Source: Gonapodya prolifera JEL478 (lineage: Eukaryota; Monoblepharomycota; Monoblepharidomycetes; Monoblepharidales; Gonapodyaceae). Taken from it: DNA of 58,206 bases. Position numbers and translations under genes: made by a program. The notes under the pieces were generated by a model. The model had not been told where the DNA came from. It made no database searches and was given only the letters and a program-made list of their open reading frames with translations. Position 1 is the first letter of the stretch, and each line of letters starts with the position of its first letter. This document shows, piece by piece, positions 30,830-44,740 of this stretch. Location of the stretch: assembly GCA_001574975.1 (NCBI GenBank), contig KQ965770.1, positions 299,420 through 357,625 on the forward strand. The letters are read 5' to 3'.

Positions 30830-32001
30830 ATGACAGACCCCACAGACCCCCCGCGGAGCCCAGACAGGAAACGGTCCTTCAACGATGACTCATCGGACAG
30901 GGACTCGGACCGCGACGAGAGAGACGCACGGGTGAAGAGACAGGTCACGGATGATAGGAGCTCGAGGGGGACTGGCAACGTGGCTGTGAAGGGTGGTGAC
31001 GAGGACGGAAAGGACAGCGGAACCAAGATGGAGGATGCGGACGTGGACGTGGCGATACCGGTGCTGAGTATGAGAGCGCTGATTACGACGAAGGAGGCCG
31101 GTGTGATTATTGGCAAAGGGGGCAAGGTGAGGCTCAACGCTCGTCCTCCATGACCCTTCCACAAGCGTGACGAACCCGAAACCCGACACCATAGAACGTT
31201 GTCGAGATCCGCAACGAGAGCGGCGCAAAGGTCACCATCTCTGAGCACGGTCAGGGTGCAGTGGAACGGATCATTACCATCACCGGTACCCTGGACTGCG
31301 TCGCCAAGGCCTTCGCACTCGTGTCCACCAAGATCATTGAAGAACTGATCGAAAGCGAGCGGGGGGCCGCCTCTGGGCCAACCGTGGACCCATCGGACCT
31401 CAAGTCTCGGCACTGCAGCGTGCGTCTTCTCATCGCCAACTCGCGGATGGGCTCGGTAATCGGAAAGCAGGGAAACAAGATCAAGGAGATCCAGGAAGAG
31501 TCCGTTGCCCGCATTACGGCCTCGGAAGAGCCCATGCCCGGATCAACAGAACGAGTTGTGACCATCTCGGGGGTCATCGACTCCATTCACCGCGCTGTTT
31601 ACTTTATCGGAAAGGTACTCCAGGACAACCAAGACCGACCTGGCTCCAACGTGCCGTATCGGCCCATGGCACCCGTTGGTCGCCCAGCATTCCCCATGGC
31701 CACTCCCTCGTTTGGGTATCCCGGTGTGCCATTGGTGCCGGCCCACCGTGGTGCGGTTCCAGTGCAGGTGCAGCAAATCTTCATTCCCAACGATATGGTG
31801 GGCTCCATCATTGGCAAAGGAGGTACAAAGATCAACGAGATTAGGCAGCGGTCGGGCAGCCAGATACGGATTGCAGATGCTCAGGCGGCGAGCAGTGAGC
31901 GGCTGGTGACTATCACTGGGTCGCCCGAGGCCAATCAGCTGGCGTTGTATCTCCTTTACAGCAGATTGGAAATGGAGAAGCAGAAAGCGCAAGTGGCGTG
32001 A
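30830..32001 (+). CDS. Triple KH-domain RNA-binding protein (PCBP/HEK2-like)
   Basis: Exons 30830-31126 and 31195-32001 give 367 residues. After an acidic, charged N-terminus come three KH domains with GxxG loops: GVIIGKGGK|NVVEI (about 91-105, split by the intron exactly after the loop), GSVIGKQGNKIKEI (about 185) and GSIIGKGGTKINEI (about 290). A proline-rich linker with PYRPMAPVGRP separates KH2 from KH3. This is the poly(C)-binding protein layout, seen in yeast HEK2 and PBP2, which control mRNA localisation, stability and telomere-related functions. I start at ATG 30830. Frame intact. Confidence 0.92.
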
Positions 32002-32112
32002 GGTTACATAAATGTCGAAATCAATTGCATTGGAGAGATTACAGAATTGCAGACGTTGAAGCTTTGTATCATTGTTCGGGCATAAAGACCATTAATTACA
32101 CGTGATTATAGA

Positions 32113-33893
32113 CTAGTATTCTGGCCATTCCGGATCGACCTTCCTTCTCCATGCCTCCAGTCCTCCTTCTACATCCTTGACGACCGCCAAGCTCGGAAAC
32201 TTCGTTCGGATGTGTTGAACGGCAAGCTGAGAGTCGTTCCCACGACGGCATATGCAGTACACTGGGTATAGGAAGAGAGTGAACGTCGAAGGGCACTTTC
32301 AAAACAGCTACGCGCATACCCGGTAGTTCCCCTTGTCCCGCGTGAACAGCCTCCTCGACCTCTGATAGTCGAGATTCCAGTTCGTCAATAGGTATGTCTG
32401 GGAAACAAAAACATGGAGTCAGAACACATCTTTGGCGCGCTGCGCGGAGCTTACTCACTCAACGAGTTATCGAGTGCGCAAATCTTCGTCTGAACTAGGG
32501 GACGCGTATCAATAAGCACATGGGGAGTTTTCGCCACTCGCACGCGGTTGTACGCGTCGACCGAAATCCGATCCTCTTGCTTCAAAACTGCCAACGATTG
32601 GGTCTTGTCATTGGCCTTCATTCCACACCACATCTCGTAGTCCGTCTCGAGTCCTGTCAGTGTTGCCCCGTCTCCGCACGCAACGCATTCTTTTCGCTTG
32701 CCGCGCAATCTGATGGTTCGGAAGGCGCCAGACATAGCGTCAACCATCAAGAGCTTGCCACAGTAAGCAGGTTCAACACCGGCAGCAATTTTAAGTGCTT
32801 CGAGAGCTTGAATGGTACCAACTATGCCAGTGACTGGGAAAAGACGTTGCGTTGTCGTTGAAACATCCGCTTCAACAGGAGCGATCACGTTTGATGCGCT
32901 TACCAGGTCCAAAAACGCCTCCATCGCCACAATTTGTCACCGTCTCTGGCGGTGGAGGGGCCGGAAAGACGCACCGATAGCACGGCGATCCGTGGTGGTT
33001 GTACACTGTGAGCTGTCCTTCAAACCGAAGGGCCGCACCGGACACAAGCGGTTTCCCGGCAAGGACGCAGGCGTCGTTGAGAAGATATCGGGTAGGAGGG
33101 TTGTCTGAGCAGTCGAGTACAATATCGTATCTGTCTCAATGGTTGGCCCCTACCAAACACACACCATCAAACCCCACTCACTGTTTGATTAGGTCGAGAG
33201 CCGTAGATCGGTCTAGCAGATAGTTGTATGCGATGCACTCAATTTGAGAGTTTATCCTACGGTACAGGGCAGGGCGTTAAATGTGGTTGTGCGATACTAT
33301 GAAAGGACTAAAATCTCACCGAGTCATCGCAATGGTCGCGGAGGTGGACTTGGACAGTCCCACCCGTTCTTCGTCGTGGATAACCTGACGTTGTAAATTG
33401 CTGACTTCCACTTCGTCGTAGTCCACTACCCCTATTCGCCCTTGATTCGACGTTGCCAAATTGTGAACTCGTCAATCAGGAGCACCAAGCTAGCGTCGAC
33501 CCACCGACACCCGCCGAAGCAAGATATAGACACGCCGGAGATCCTAGTCCGCCAGCCCCGACAACTAGCATGGATGAATTGACGATTCCAAGTTGACCTG
33601 GCAACGGAATCATTTTATGGGCGACTCTTCGGCAAGTCAGACTAAGAGGGGCAGGCACCTTCGACGCTGATTTCCGGAAGAAGCAGGTGTCTGCTGTATC
33701 GATGAATGTCATTGCGGGAGAGCTTCGCCTTCTTCTTCCTCGTTGGAGTGTCATTTGGTGAACTTGAGCGATCGAGCGCTGTTTTGTCGATTCGGGGGCC
33801 ACTCAATCCCTCAATCGCGCTCAATCTTTGCCGAAGGCGCTCGTTCTCCGCGAGAAGTCGCTCAATGGTGGCATCGGGACTTTCAGCAGTCAT
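32113..33893 (-). CDS. UBA4: UBA4 / MOCS3: E1-like adenylyltransferase plus rhodanese
   Basis: N-terminal coiled coil ([17 protein letters not shown]), then [30 protein letters not shown] (ATP-binding loop), [29 protein letters not shown], the zinc-binding pair CYRCVFP and KECVACGD, and a rhodanese domain with the active-site loop [11 protein letters not shown]. The gene ends at 32113 with WPEY. At least six short introns, for example one in CCG|gtatgc before [10 protein letters not shown]. The enzyme adenylates and thiolates URM1 (and the small molybdopterin synthase subunit in lineages with molybdopterin), for tRNA wobble thiolation. I start at ATG 33893 (MTAESPD). It is 102 bases downstream of, and co-directional with, the GDP-mannose dehydratase gene. 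Confidence 0.93.
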
Positions 33894-33994
33894 GATAAGA
33901 GTGGACTTTGGTCGAGCAGCGTTTGTATGGTATTTGCACAGCATTGCAACAGATTACATTACACGTACAGAGTAAGGTTCAGAATGGTGACTTT

Positions 33995-35669
<1,675 letters not shown>

Positions 35670-36557
35670 TTCGTTGGGATGGGGTTGTGTGCTTGACCAC
35701 GGAATCACGAACACCTGGAGATCGGATCAACAATGTTCTGCCGGTGGCACAAGAGAAGAGGGGGATTCTGGACGAGTAAGTTAATATTATTCAGACTACT
35801 AGGAGGGTGATGGGGGGAGAGTGCAGTGTAGTTTCGGTCGCTTTGTCGCACTAACAGGATACGGTTACAGGTTACAGGTACTCGCACAAAAAATGAGCAC
35901 CAATAAAGCATTCAGCACCAGGAAGTTGGAGATTGGGGGAGCGAGTGAGTTCGGAGTTCAGATTGTCATCGGGGGAGGGAGTTGGGAGTTTGTGCGGCAC
36001 GTCACCACCAATAGAAGCAAAGAACCAAACTCCACTTCCCACTACAAAAAAAAAAAAAAAAATACAAACTTCCTATCGTCTGTTAGAGAAACAAGAGGGA
36101 GAAAGAGAAGAGCGATTACCAGCGCATGGTCCCGTGGTCAAACACAACTTTCCCCCAAATTCACCACTCGTCGTGTCCCAGTGGCGGTGGACTCTGACGG
36201 CGAGCGGGGGAGATAAAGGAGGGAGTCTGCGGCCTGGCTGATCCACCAGCTAGCGAAGCACCTTGGTGCCACCGACCTGTTGCTGTGCGTGGTCTCCGCG
36301 CCGTCCCGGCTGCAGGGTGTTGAGAGGGCATCTTTATTTGCTACTTAAACCACGCGGCGGGGCGAGAAGAAAAGTTGGCAGAAGAGCTGAGCCCAAAACG
36401 TTGACGCTCGCGGTGTCGGCATTTCAGTATGGGTTTTATCCCAGATATTACAGTGGGTTCGGCTCTCATATTTCCTCCCGTTGGTCGGGAAGCCGGGCGT
36501 TCACATGATCCCACTCTGGCCAATAGACATGGTGTTTTATCCAACCGATGAGAGCCG
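35670..36557. other. Intergenic with a 17-base poly(A) run
   Basis: Between the GDP-mannose dehydratase start and the SDR stop. An uninterrupted A run covers about 36046-36062. No gene or element boundary could be drawn around it. Confidence 0.5.
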
Positions 36558-37568
36558 TCACACCTCCGCATACACTTCAACCTCGCGCTCAGTCCACTCC
36601 CACAACACCTTTCGCGCCGCCTCGTTCCCGTCATGCCAGGTCCCCTTTTCCCTTCTACCAACTGGTCCATAGAACCCTCCACTCTCCACTGTCTCCCTCT
36701 TGGCCATGCAAGCCCACAGGTAATTCTTACACCCATCCTCGGGAGTCGTATACCCGCCGTAGAGAAGTAATCCAAAGATGTAAAGAACAGTCCGGTGTAG
36801 TAACGAAGCCTTGGCTGTGCCGGGCGTGTCCACAATACCAGGGTGGATGACAAGCACGGTCAAGTCGTCTTGATTGCGCTTGGCCAATTCGATCGCGTAG
36901 AGCACCCCCGCCACTTTAGAGCGGGCATAACTTCTCCCTATTGGCGTTTTCGCATCCTTGAACTTTGCCGGATCAGGCGGCCCCGTCTCAAGGCCCAACC
37001 AGGCTAACCTGGCGGCGATCGAGCTGACAAGAACAACGCGTCCATTCCTGCCGGGGGCCCTCTTGAGCGCGGGCAAGAGCATCCTGATCAGTAAGGCGTT
37101 CGCCATGTAGTTGACTCCCATGTGGGGCTCGTACCCTTCGGCGGTTGTCCCACCGGATTGTGCAAACACCAACCCGGCGTTGAGGATGAGTATGTTCAGG
37201 TGACCGGGTTCCGCCACCGCTTCTAGAACAAAGCGAGCAGCATTTCGGACGGCAGACAAAGAGGACATGTCACACGGGACGAGAGTGATTTTGGTGGTCC
37301 TTCCGGGTCGGTCTGCAATGTCTTTTGCCGCGGTGGAGGACGAGGGACGGTGCAGAATGATGATGTGGGCAGGGGGGTGAGCGAGAGTGCACAGCGCCCG
37401 GACAGCGGCGCCGCCGAGACCGGTGGCTCCTGGAACATGGTCGCAATTCAAATCGTGAATCGTTCAGTATCAGCCACAAGAAAGAGGCCCACCGCCCGTG
37501 ATGAAAACTATTTTCCCTGTCAGATCTTCCCCCTCGAAGGTTACCGGGTCGAAGTGCTTCTCTTTCAT
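36558..37568 (-). CDS. Short-chain dehydrogenase/reductase (retinol dehydrogenase/WWOX-like)
   Basis: Exons 37568-37493 and 37429-36558 give 315 residues. The cofactor loop is split by the intron: VFITGG|ATGLGGAAVRAL. Then LVPCDMSSL (adenine-ring Asp), LNILILNAGLVF, GRVVLVSSIAARL (catalytic serine) and SYARSKVAGVLYAI (YxxxK). The C-terminal region HPGIVDTPGT and YGGYTTPEDGCKN is typical of classical fungal SDRs acting on lipophilic alcohols or ketones. The true substrate is unknown. Frame intact. Starts 615 bases downstream, on the transcript axis, of the cyclin L stop. Confidence 0.88.
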
Positions 37569-38182
37569 GTCTACGGCCAAGTCGTGTTGATGTGGAGGTA
37601 TTTATGAGTCACAGATCACAACATCCTGCTTTGACCGCAGCGCACCACCCACAACTTTATCACCCACATGGCAGCGAAACGTTCTCCCCCGCGCGGGACA
37701 GTGGCAATGGCGGTGGCTGGTTGGTACAGCTGCATGAGTGTGATTCCGATGGGCGTGAGCGGAATACGGCTTTCGATGCTTTTGTCATTCGCCACTGCGG
37801 TGCGGCTCGTTTCCTGCCATCCATGGGTGCTGGAATTCTGAACGGAGCAAAGGTAAGTGCTTCGCTTGAGACTGATCGAGCGTTCGTTTGGCGAGGGCGT
37901 GGCGAGGGTGGGGTATGTAGTGTTCCCTCTCAAGTATCTCTAGCTGTAGAAGCTGCGGCCGGGGGTGGGTCCTCTGACGTACGTCTAGTGACCATCGGTA
38001 GCGGAATAAGGCACGAGTCAGAGATACCCCCATTCTGTCCGCGTTTGTCCCTTTGCTGTTCTCAGTGGTCCTGTCAACTTGCTCCATCGCTCTTCCGCAC
38101 ACCACGAGACCAACAATCTCGCAAGGCACTCGTGAAAGCATTCTTATCAAGAGTTATAGTTGGCGCATGTATTTCCACAAAC
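37569..38182. other. Intergenic between SDR and cyclin L
   Basis: SDR promoter region and cyclin L 3' end. No motif seen beyond this. Confidence 0.45.
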
Positions 38183-39785
38183 TCATCGCCGTTCGCGATC
38201 TCGCGATGTCCTCCTATCCCGTCGTCTCTCCCTCTCCGACCCTTCACGGCCCCCGTACAGACCTTTATCTCTGCTGCGATACGAATCTCCACGGTGTCGT
38301 GCAGGAGACCGCGACCGCGACCGTGTTCTGGAGGGGGTTCGACTGTCAAATGCACGGAATGTCAGAATACAAACCACCATTCACGACCCAGGAGGTACAA
38401 TTCCAGTCCTCACCTTCTTCTGCGATACCTGTCACGCGAGCGGCTTCGATGCCGGTTGCGACTCCTATTCCGGCTTCGGCTCCTGCTTCTACTCCGGCTT
38501 CGGCTCCTGCTTCTACTCCGGCTTCTTTCACCCCTTCTCATCCCACTCCGACTCCCAGACTCCTCTCTGCGAGACGAGGTAGGCGCTCTATCATTCCCAA
38601 CGACCTTTCGTCCGTCGTCCGGTCGCGGTGGCAACCCGTGCTGCTGCTGGTTGTGGTGGGTACTCGCCGTATGCACGGCACCGGGTGTCTCAGGCCGCTC
38701 AGCACCCGATACCGTCGACGACCCTTGCAGACGTCGTGCCGCATCTCCGCCGTTCTGCGTCACTGTCCCCTCCGTCGCACCAGGCGCTTCCGACCTCCCC
38801 TGTCCCTGTCCCTCTCCTTCGTGCCCTTCCTCCCCGTCCACTCCCTCCGGCTCCTCCCTCCCCGTCGCGTCCGCCCCCTCACGCGCCTTGACCCACGGTT
38901 CGACCTCTCTCAAACTAACCGGCATGCCTTTCCTACGAATCTTCCTCGAGTACGTGGATCCCAACACCGCGCACGCAATGTCTACTTCCTCCGGATCCAC
39001 TTCGAACACGGAAAGCCACCGTGTCGGGAGAGGCGTCTGGGTGTGCAAACACGCGAGGTGGATCGACGCCGCGGCGAGCGTGGGTGGGGGGACGAGGACC
39101 GGCAGAGGGGTTCGGAGCCTGGGTTAGGAAGTTTCGAGTGTGAGCATGCAGCACTCCCCACCACGCGAGAAAAGCACATACATGTCATTAGCGTAGTTCC
39201 AAGCCTTCTTACAGACCTCCTGGTCCTCATCCAAGTCGAGCGCCTTCAAGAAGTTGACCAGGAGACCGTACGGCAGCTCGACGTGGACGTTGAACCCGAG
39301 CCGTCTAAGAATGTGCATTTCGCCCGTAAGGCACGCGGTACGGAGCTCGAAGTACGCCGCGCTGAAGGACTCGAGCGGGTCTGTGAACTTGCGGCGGTGC
39401 CGCTTCACGCAGTAGTCGAAGACGGACAGGATGTCGGCGATTTTGCGTGGCTGCTCGGCGACTTTGGAGGCGAGGAAAACAGCGCCGAGGACCGCGTCCT
39501 GTCGGGGCGGGACATGTGGGGTTGTTCTTTGTGGTGGTTCGGGCGAGGCGAGGGGAATCACCTACCCTGAGACCGTACTGCCGAAAAGACGAGACGAAGA
39601 AGAATCGTTGGAACAGCACGAGCGCTATTGCGATCGACGTCTGCGGCCTGTGTTAAAAGGTGGCAACATAATCAGCGACGCTCCAAGACACCACAAGAGA
39701 CCGACAGCTCGAACCAACAATTGTAGAAGTATTCCAACAGACTGCACGAGCTCCGACCCGAACAGACGCAGGTCGGTCTCAAGGT
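38183..39785 (-). CDS. Cyclin L with C-terminal RS domain
   Basis: Conserved first cyclin box: LRLFGSELVQSVGILLQL|PQTSIAIALVLFQRFFF, FRQYGLR, AVLGAVFLASKVAEQPRKI, FSAAYFELRTACLTGEMHIL, LGFNVHVELPYGLLVNFLK. Second box: LRTPLPVLVPPPTLAAASIHLA and RWLSVFEVDPEEVD. The tail is a long arginine/serine domain around 38410-38560, then a last exon with RTPSRTRSRSRSPARH and an RDRERR end at 38183. Cyclin L partners CDK11-type kinases and couples splicing to transcription. The exon beginning near 39785 lacks its upstream partner; the start codon lies further 5' and I could not place it. Confidence 0.9.
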
Positions 39786-40365
39786 CTAAATCGCGTCATG
39801 TGAAAAAGAACGGTCATCCGCAGTCCGCTGCATCATCCACTTCAATCCCCACCAAAACAGCAACGCATGCCTGCCTGTAGCAACGCATACAGTGCAGGAT
39901 TGCTACAACGTACTTTCGGAAAGCCCATCGCGCCTGCTTGGCGTCGTCTCAAGTTGGTGGATGGTCAGAAGCGGGTTCTGAAGTGAAAGCTCCGTTGCCA
40001 TCGCGTCGTGCACAGGCGGGGTCGATCGGGAAGCAAGGGGACGGGTGGAGATGCCCCTTGCAAACGGGGCGACTCTCGTTCGGAATTTGGGGCGTAGTTG
40101 TGATTTGGGGCTTCACTTTCAGCCGTTGCGACCAAGTGAATTCGCGGGGCAACTGTTCCTCTTGGCAACAGCAAGAAGAAGCAACGGGAACAAATTATAA
40201 GAGTTTGAGAAGATTCTATTCACTCCCGAGGTCTCAATGAGACAATAACTTTTGAAGGCGAAACAGCAAGAAGGGGTCTCCTTTCCAAATTTGTTTTGTT
40301 CCTCACCTCTTTTGTGATCTCTGTTCACCCAAACGTTGAACCGTTGAATGTAATACACTGTCCCT

Positions 40366-40600
40366 CAGATGCAGCGCGCGACGGATTTCAAACCTCCTCG
40401 CGTTATAGATGCTCTATGTATTGTCTGCTGCATCCGAGTGTGGCTTTCTGACCGTCGGCGCCGTCACCCCCACAGCTAAGCCAGACTCCACCTCACACCG
40501 TTGCTCAGATTCGGCACGCGACGGATTTCGCACTTAATAATGTGAAAGGTACTGTTTATTATTGCTGGCTGCAACTAAGCGTGGATGTCTACCGTGTCAT
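40366..40600 (+). repeat. Imperfect tandem pair of about 140 bases
   Basis: CTCAGAT...GCGCGACGGATTTC near 40367 and CTCAGATTCGGCACGCGACGGATTTC near 40506, each followed by a similar ...TTATTGTCTG/GCTGGCTGCA... stretch. Confidence 0.45.
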
Positions 40601-40851
40601 AAGGAACCAAACATCCAATCACTTCCAGTGATCGGATATTGCTTTGACAAGAGCTTTCTGTCACAATCGGCTGGCCTCTCTGAACGGCTCCGGAAGAGTT
40701 CCAACTCCTCTTTGCGTCTGCGCCAATCAGGAAGCCACAGCGCTTCAAGTTACACCAAGGTGTCGCCCACTTCTCCTCGCTCAGGTCAGTGGAATGTGGT
40801 GAGGTACCATTGAAGTCATCGCGGTTGAAATTTTTGATGGGCGGTCGCTAC

Positions 40852-41105
40852 ATGAAATATGTGGCGCGCAGGAAGGGCTGCGCCGTCGCATGAAATATGT
40901 GATGCGCTGGATGACGGGCTGCCGCTACATGAAATCTGTGGTGCGCTGGATGCGGGGCTGCCGCTACATGAAATATGTGGTGCGCTGGATGCGGGGTTGC
41001 CACTCCATGAAATATGTGGTGCACTGGATGAGGGGGTGCCGCCGCATGACATGTGTGGTGCGCTGGACACGAATTGCCGCTACATGAAATATGTGGTGCG
41101 TTGGA
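40852..41105 (+). repeat. 39-base minisatellite, seven copies
   Basis: Units begin ATGAAATATGTGGTGCGCTGG at 40852, 40890, 40929, 40968, 41007, 41046 and 41084, spaced 38 or 39 bases. Because the main unit is 13 codons without stops, open frames appear on both strands (MKYVVRWMRGCRY on plus; APHISCSGSPAS on minus). Confidence 0.93.
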
Positions 41106-41973
41106 AGTTCCAAATGGTCGCATCACCCCACTTCCTTTTGCAGTTCGCATATGATACATCCACTTCATCATGACCGCTCCTCGGACCCGCTGCTCCGACT
41201 GTCCCCCCTCTCCACATCTCGCCTCCGACTGCCTCTCTACCACGTACCATAACTACCCAACCGCCATGTCAAAGTCGCCAACAAGGCCCAAGCTCAACAC
41301 ATCCACAATCTTCCCTTTGAAGTCGGAACCCACTTGCATCCGACAACACAGCAGGTTATCCCACAGAAGCACCTGCGCTCCGGTGTTAGGTTGCCCACCG
41401 GCTTGCAGTGTTGGGCGGAGTGGGTGTGAAATTCACCAGCGAGGTCGTGTGAAGAGGGCGACGATTCTGGGTATCACCGGGGAGTGTGGGCGTCAAAGAC
41501 GACTTGTATGTAGACGGAATTAAAACTGGCAGACATGATTTTCGGGTATAGTTGATGGACGCAGAATGGAGACATTGCATTTCAACAAAGCTACGAAGTC
41601 GGTCAAAACAGTCTGAATGAAATCGTTTGAAATGTTCCCGCAAGCCCCGTTTGTGTATCGAATGCATGTAAGTTGTAATCTACGATAAATGAATCACAGC
41701 ACTATCCTACAGCAAGTAACAACAAACTCTTGCTAGAAATTCTCAAAGTCCGGTTGAGCGAGCCTTTCGAATCGGATGGCTGGGTGGTACGTGATTCCGA
41801 AACTTGGTCGGATGCAGTCACTAATGCAATCGGAAATGACGACTCGAAGGAAACAAGGCCAGGAACGGAGTCAGAGGGAGAAATATGGGGGAAAATGGCG
41901 GGAAATGATGACCATTGAGGTAGGGCGCCCCATGGCCGCAGATTCAGGTATCGGGGAACCATAACCAAACAAT

Positions 41974-43511
41974 ATGCCAAACAATATGTATCGCTACCGA
42001 GCAGGATACCCCCTTCCGTCCATGTCCAATCTGCCGTACGGGGGCATGTGGCTGTTTGCAGCCCTTTTGGGCCTCGCAATTGTGGATGTGTGGCATGCCA
42101 ATACCAGGTTGAGGACTGTGCCGTGTTGTAAGAATCAAACTGGGGCGAGCTTTGTCACATTAACCCGTACAAATTCATTGCACTTTTGTGTTTATATGGA
42201 TGGTGTATTATTCTTCCCCCCTCCATCTCTCCTTTCAAGCGAATTGTTCTACGTCCAATCTGGGACGGTGCTCCCGTGGACCAAGGGAAGCTGTTGCGGA
42301 TATTCAGCCTTCAAGTGTGACGCATCGGGCCGAATTTATTATGCCGCGCTATCTGCGCGAGGCCCGAAAGAAAATATACCAGCGCTGCAAGCCCTTACAC
42401 AAATGCAGTCGTTCTATTTGTTTGGAAATCAACTCTCCAGGCAGATACCGCCACTTTTCGGCCTCTCGCAACTGCAGCTGTTACAATTAAGCAACAATCA
42501 GCTCACTTGACAGATACGGGATTTGTCATCTCTGACGAGCCTTCTGTACCTTCACCTGGACGGGAACAACCTCGTGGGAAACATCGACGACCTTTTACCC
42601 TCATCCCTATCTCTCTGCAGTCTCACTAGCAATAACACCAACACAGGCCTGTTCTCTTGCACCGGAAACTACCCCCCTGATTGTGGCTCTGTGTCATCTA
42701 ATGATGGAAATATTGGTCCGCTCCCAATCCTTAGTCCCTGCCCTTCTCCTGCCGCTGCACCCTCAACAGGATTCCAAGTGGCAACCACGATGTTGACAAC
42801 AACTTTGTCTTCTTCAGCACTCTCCATAGTTTCATCCATTTCATCCACCTCCAGTATCTCGAACCCAACAACAGCTTTGTTGGGAACCTTACCAACTTCC
42901 ACTTCCGCTCCAGCAACAATACCAACTTCTGACGTAAACAGCAAAGCATCGACCGATACCCAACCCATTCCGTTGGCCGCTATTGTCGGGGGCTTACTTG
43001 CAGGATTGGCTCTCGTTGGCATTGTCGCATTTGCGCTTTGTCGGAGAGCTCCACGTGAACCTCGTGAAGGTGTGTGGCATTTTGGTAATATGATGGCTTG
43101 GATCATTCACGACTTGAGGTGCATGCGAGAGTAGCCACCTGTTCCTCCATATCGGAGAAACGAAACTACATCGCCATGCCGGACCTCGTCCTTCCAAAAG
43201 CACCTGGGCTCCCTTCTCATACGTCCGACAGCTCCATCGCCACACTTCCTACCACTGTCACATCTGTTTCTCTGATTGAAGAGGGACCTGTGCTCATACT
43301 CCATTCATTAACAGGAACAGAAGCCATGTCAACACTCGACGAACATGACCTCACTATGTACTCCTCCCCACTTGTGTTGGAGGGAACAGCCCAAGGCATA
43401 TCTTCTGTGTCTATAGATCATCGTCCAAGTTCTGCTTATTTGGAAGTACCGCAGCCACATAGTAATCCTGTTGTTGGTGATATTCACGAGGCGAGTGCGA
43501 TTTTAAGTTGA
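41974..43511 (+). CDS. Leucine-rich-repeat membrane protein with an in-frame TGA
   Basis: A leader with GMWLFAALLGLAIVDVWHA suits secretion. SCCGYSAFKCDASGRI is the usual cap of fungal and plant LRR proteins. LRR units follow: ALTQMQSFYLFGNQLS, GLSQLQLLQLSNNQLT, then a TGA at 42508-42510, then SLTSLLYLHLDGNNLVGNI in the same frame. The family expects glycine at the TGA position (GGA to TGA), so this is a nonsense change or an error. After a Thr/Ser-rich stalk comes one membrane helix (LAAIVGGLLAGLALVGIVAFAL) followed by RRAPREPREG. An intron (about 43072-43160) leads to a Ser/Thr-rich cytoplasmic tail ending 43511. Codons around 42130-42260 may hide another intron. Confidence 0.6.
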
Positions 43512-44256
43512 AACCAAAACATCAAATGATTTGAACGTTTACAGTCCCAGCCCAATCGCGCCTACAAGCTTTTGACGGCTCCAATTTTGCGGGACTTCAG
43601 TTTCTCCACTGTATCCCCAGAGACTCCATATTTGCAGGTCCTCCATGCGGTACGTTGAACAGGTGACTGGTTTTATTACGACTAAAATTTTCTCGATGTA
43701 TTTCCGATACCGGGCGCTGTTAGTACTCACCACAAAGCGCCGACGAGATTCCAATTTACCCAAATGAGCACGTGAAGTCCTGACAGCTTTTAGAGATGGC
43801 TGGGCGTACCGTCATGTGGTGAACACGAACGAGCCGAGGAGTGGAATGTTTCCTCTGTGAGTGACCGCTGTGAATGCTTTCAAACGGGACACTTCTGAGG
43901 CTCCACGGAAATCAATTTTTTCTTTTGAGGGAATGCCTCCAACTTCCGAACTCCGAAAATGTAACATGGCCTTTTGTTGGCCCTTCGCACAGATTTGAAT
44001 CGGGGATGTTCTGTAACGAGTTGGCTTGAGTAATAATGGGACCTCTGTCTTCGCTTATTGTTTCATTTTCTTGTTCGTATTTATTAGTCTTATTTGCCTT
44101 TTTACCAATTGAATGGAACGCGGTAATGTGTGTCAAAGAACGGTGAAACATCGACTCTTATCGCTTTTCGATATAAACACTCTGCTCTTACGTACACTCA
44201 GTTTGCCGACAGCATGAAGCCATCGCCCAGAGCACCCCGCGCGGAGGACGGTCACA
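43512..44256. other. Intergenic, nothing recognised
   Basis: I checked a GATTCAAATC motif near 43990 on the minus strand as a tRNA B box, but no A box or cloverleaf fits. Confidence 0.5.
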
Positions 44257-44740
44257 ATGGTGCTCCTACCCGGTGTACCAATACCAGTACCACATCGCCA
44301 TCCCGAGGGGCGTTGGTGCAGCAGCACCATCAGAACCCGGGCAATCTTCGGCCCCTATGCGAAACTCAAACCCGACGGGAACTGGTACCGGTACCACATC
44401 GCCATCCCGAAGGGTGTCGGTGCAGCAGCAGCAGCAGCAGCAGCAGCAGAGCCCGACATGCGAACCTTGGACTCAAAGAGGACCGGTACCAGTACCGCAT
44501 CGCCATCCCGAAGGGTGCCGGTGCAGCAGCAGCGACAGAGCCCAACATGCGAACCTTGGACTCAACGAGAACCGGTACCAGTACCGCATCGCCATACCGA
44601 GGGATGTCGGTGCAGCAGCGGCAGCAGAGCCCGAGAAGTCGCCACCCCTTGCCATTCCTTCAGCACGCGAAACCCGAACTCAACAGGAACCGGTACCAGT
44701 AACGCATCGCCATCCCGAGGGGTGTCGGTGCGGCAGCGGC
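44257..44740 (+). repeat. Degenerate minisatellite with CAG run, five units
   Basis: Each unit of about 90-120 bases carries ACCGGTACCAGTACCGCATC-like sequence, then GCCATCCCGA, GGTGTCGGTGCAGCAGC, then CCGACATGCGAACC or similar. The second unit holds about nine CAG triplets (44420-44447). Several frames stay open (TASPSR, VQQQQQ, HRHPEGCRC), so predicted proteins here are probably by-products of the repeat. Confidence 0.85.

Larger units (their letters stand above)
39786..41973. other. Repeat-containing region without a confident gene
   Basis: Includes the missing 5' exon of cyclin L (unplaced), a two-copy imperfect repeat at about 40366-40600, and the 39-base minisatellite at 40852-41105. 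Other open frames have no motif. Confidence 0.45.

Noticed and set aside
36046-36062. Poly(A) run as the tail of a retro-inserted SINE or processed gene
   Set aside because: No internal promoter, coding homology or target-site duplication could be seen around it.
37592-39127. 511-codon plus-strand open frame
   Set aside because: It lies antisense to cyclin L. The absence of stops comes from the arginine/serine codon repeats of that gene's RS domain; there is no motif or splice support.
43960-44060. Possible minus-strand tRNA (GATTCAAATC B-box-like)
   Set aside because: No A box at the right distance and no acceptor or anticodon stem can be formed.
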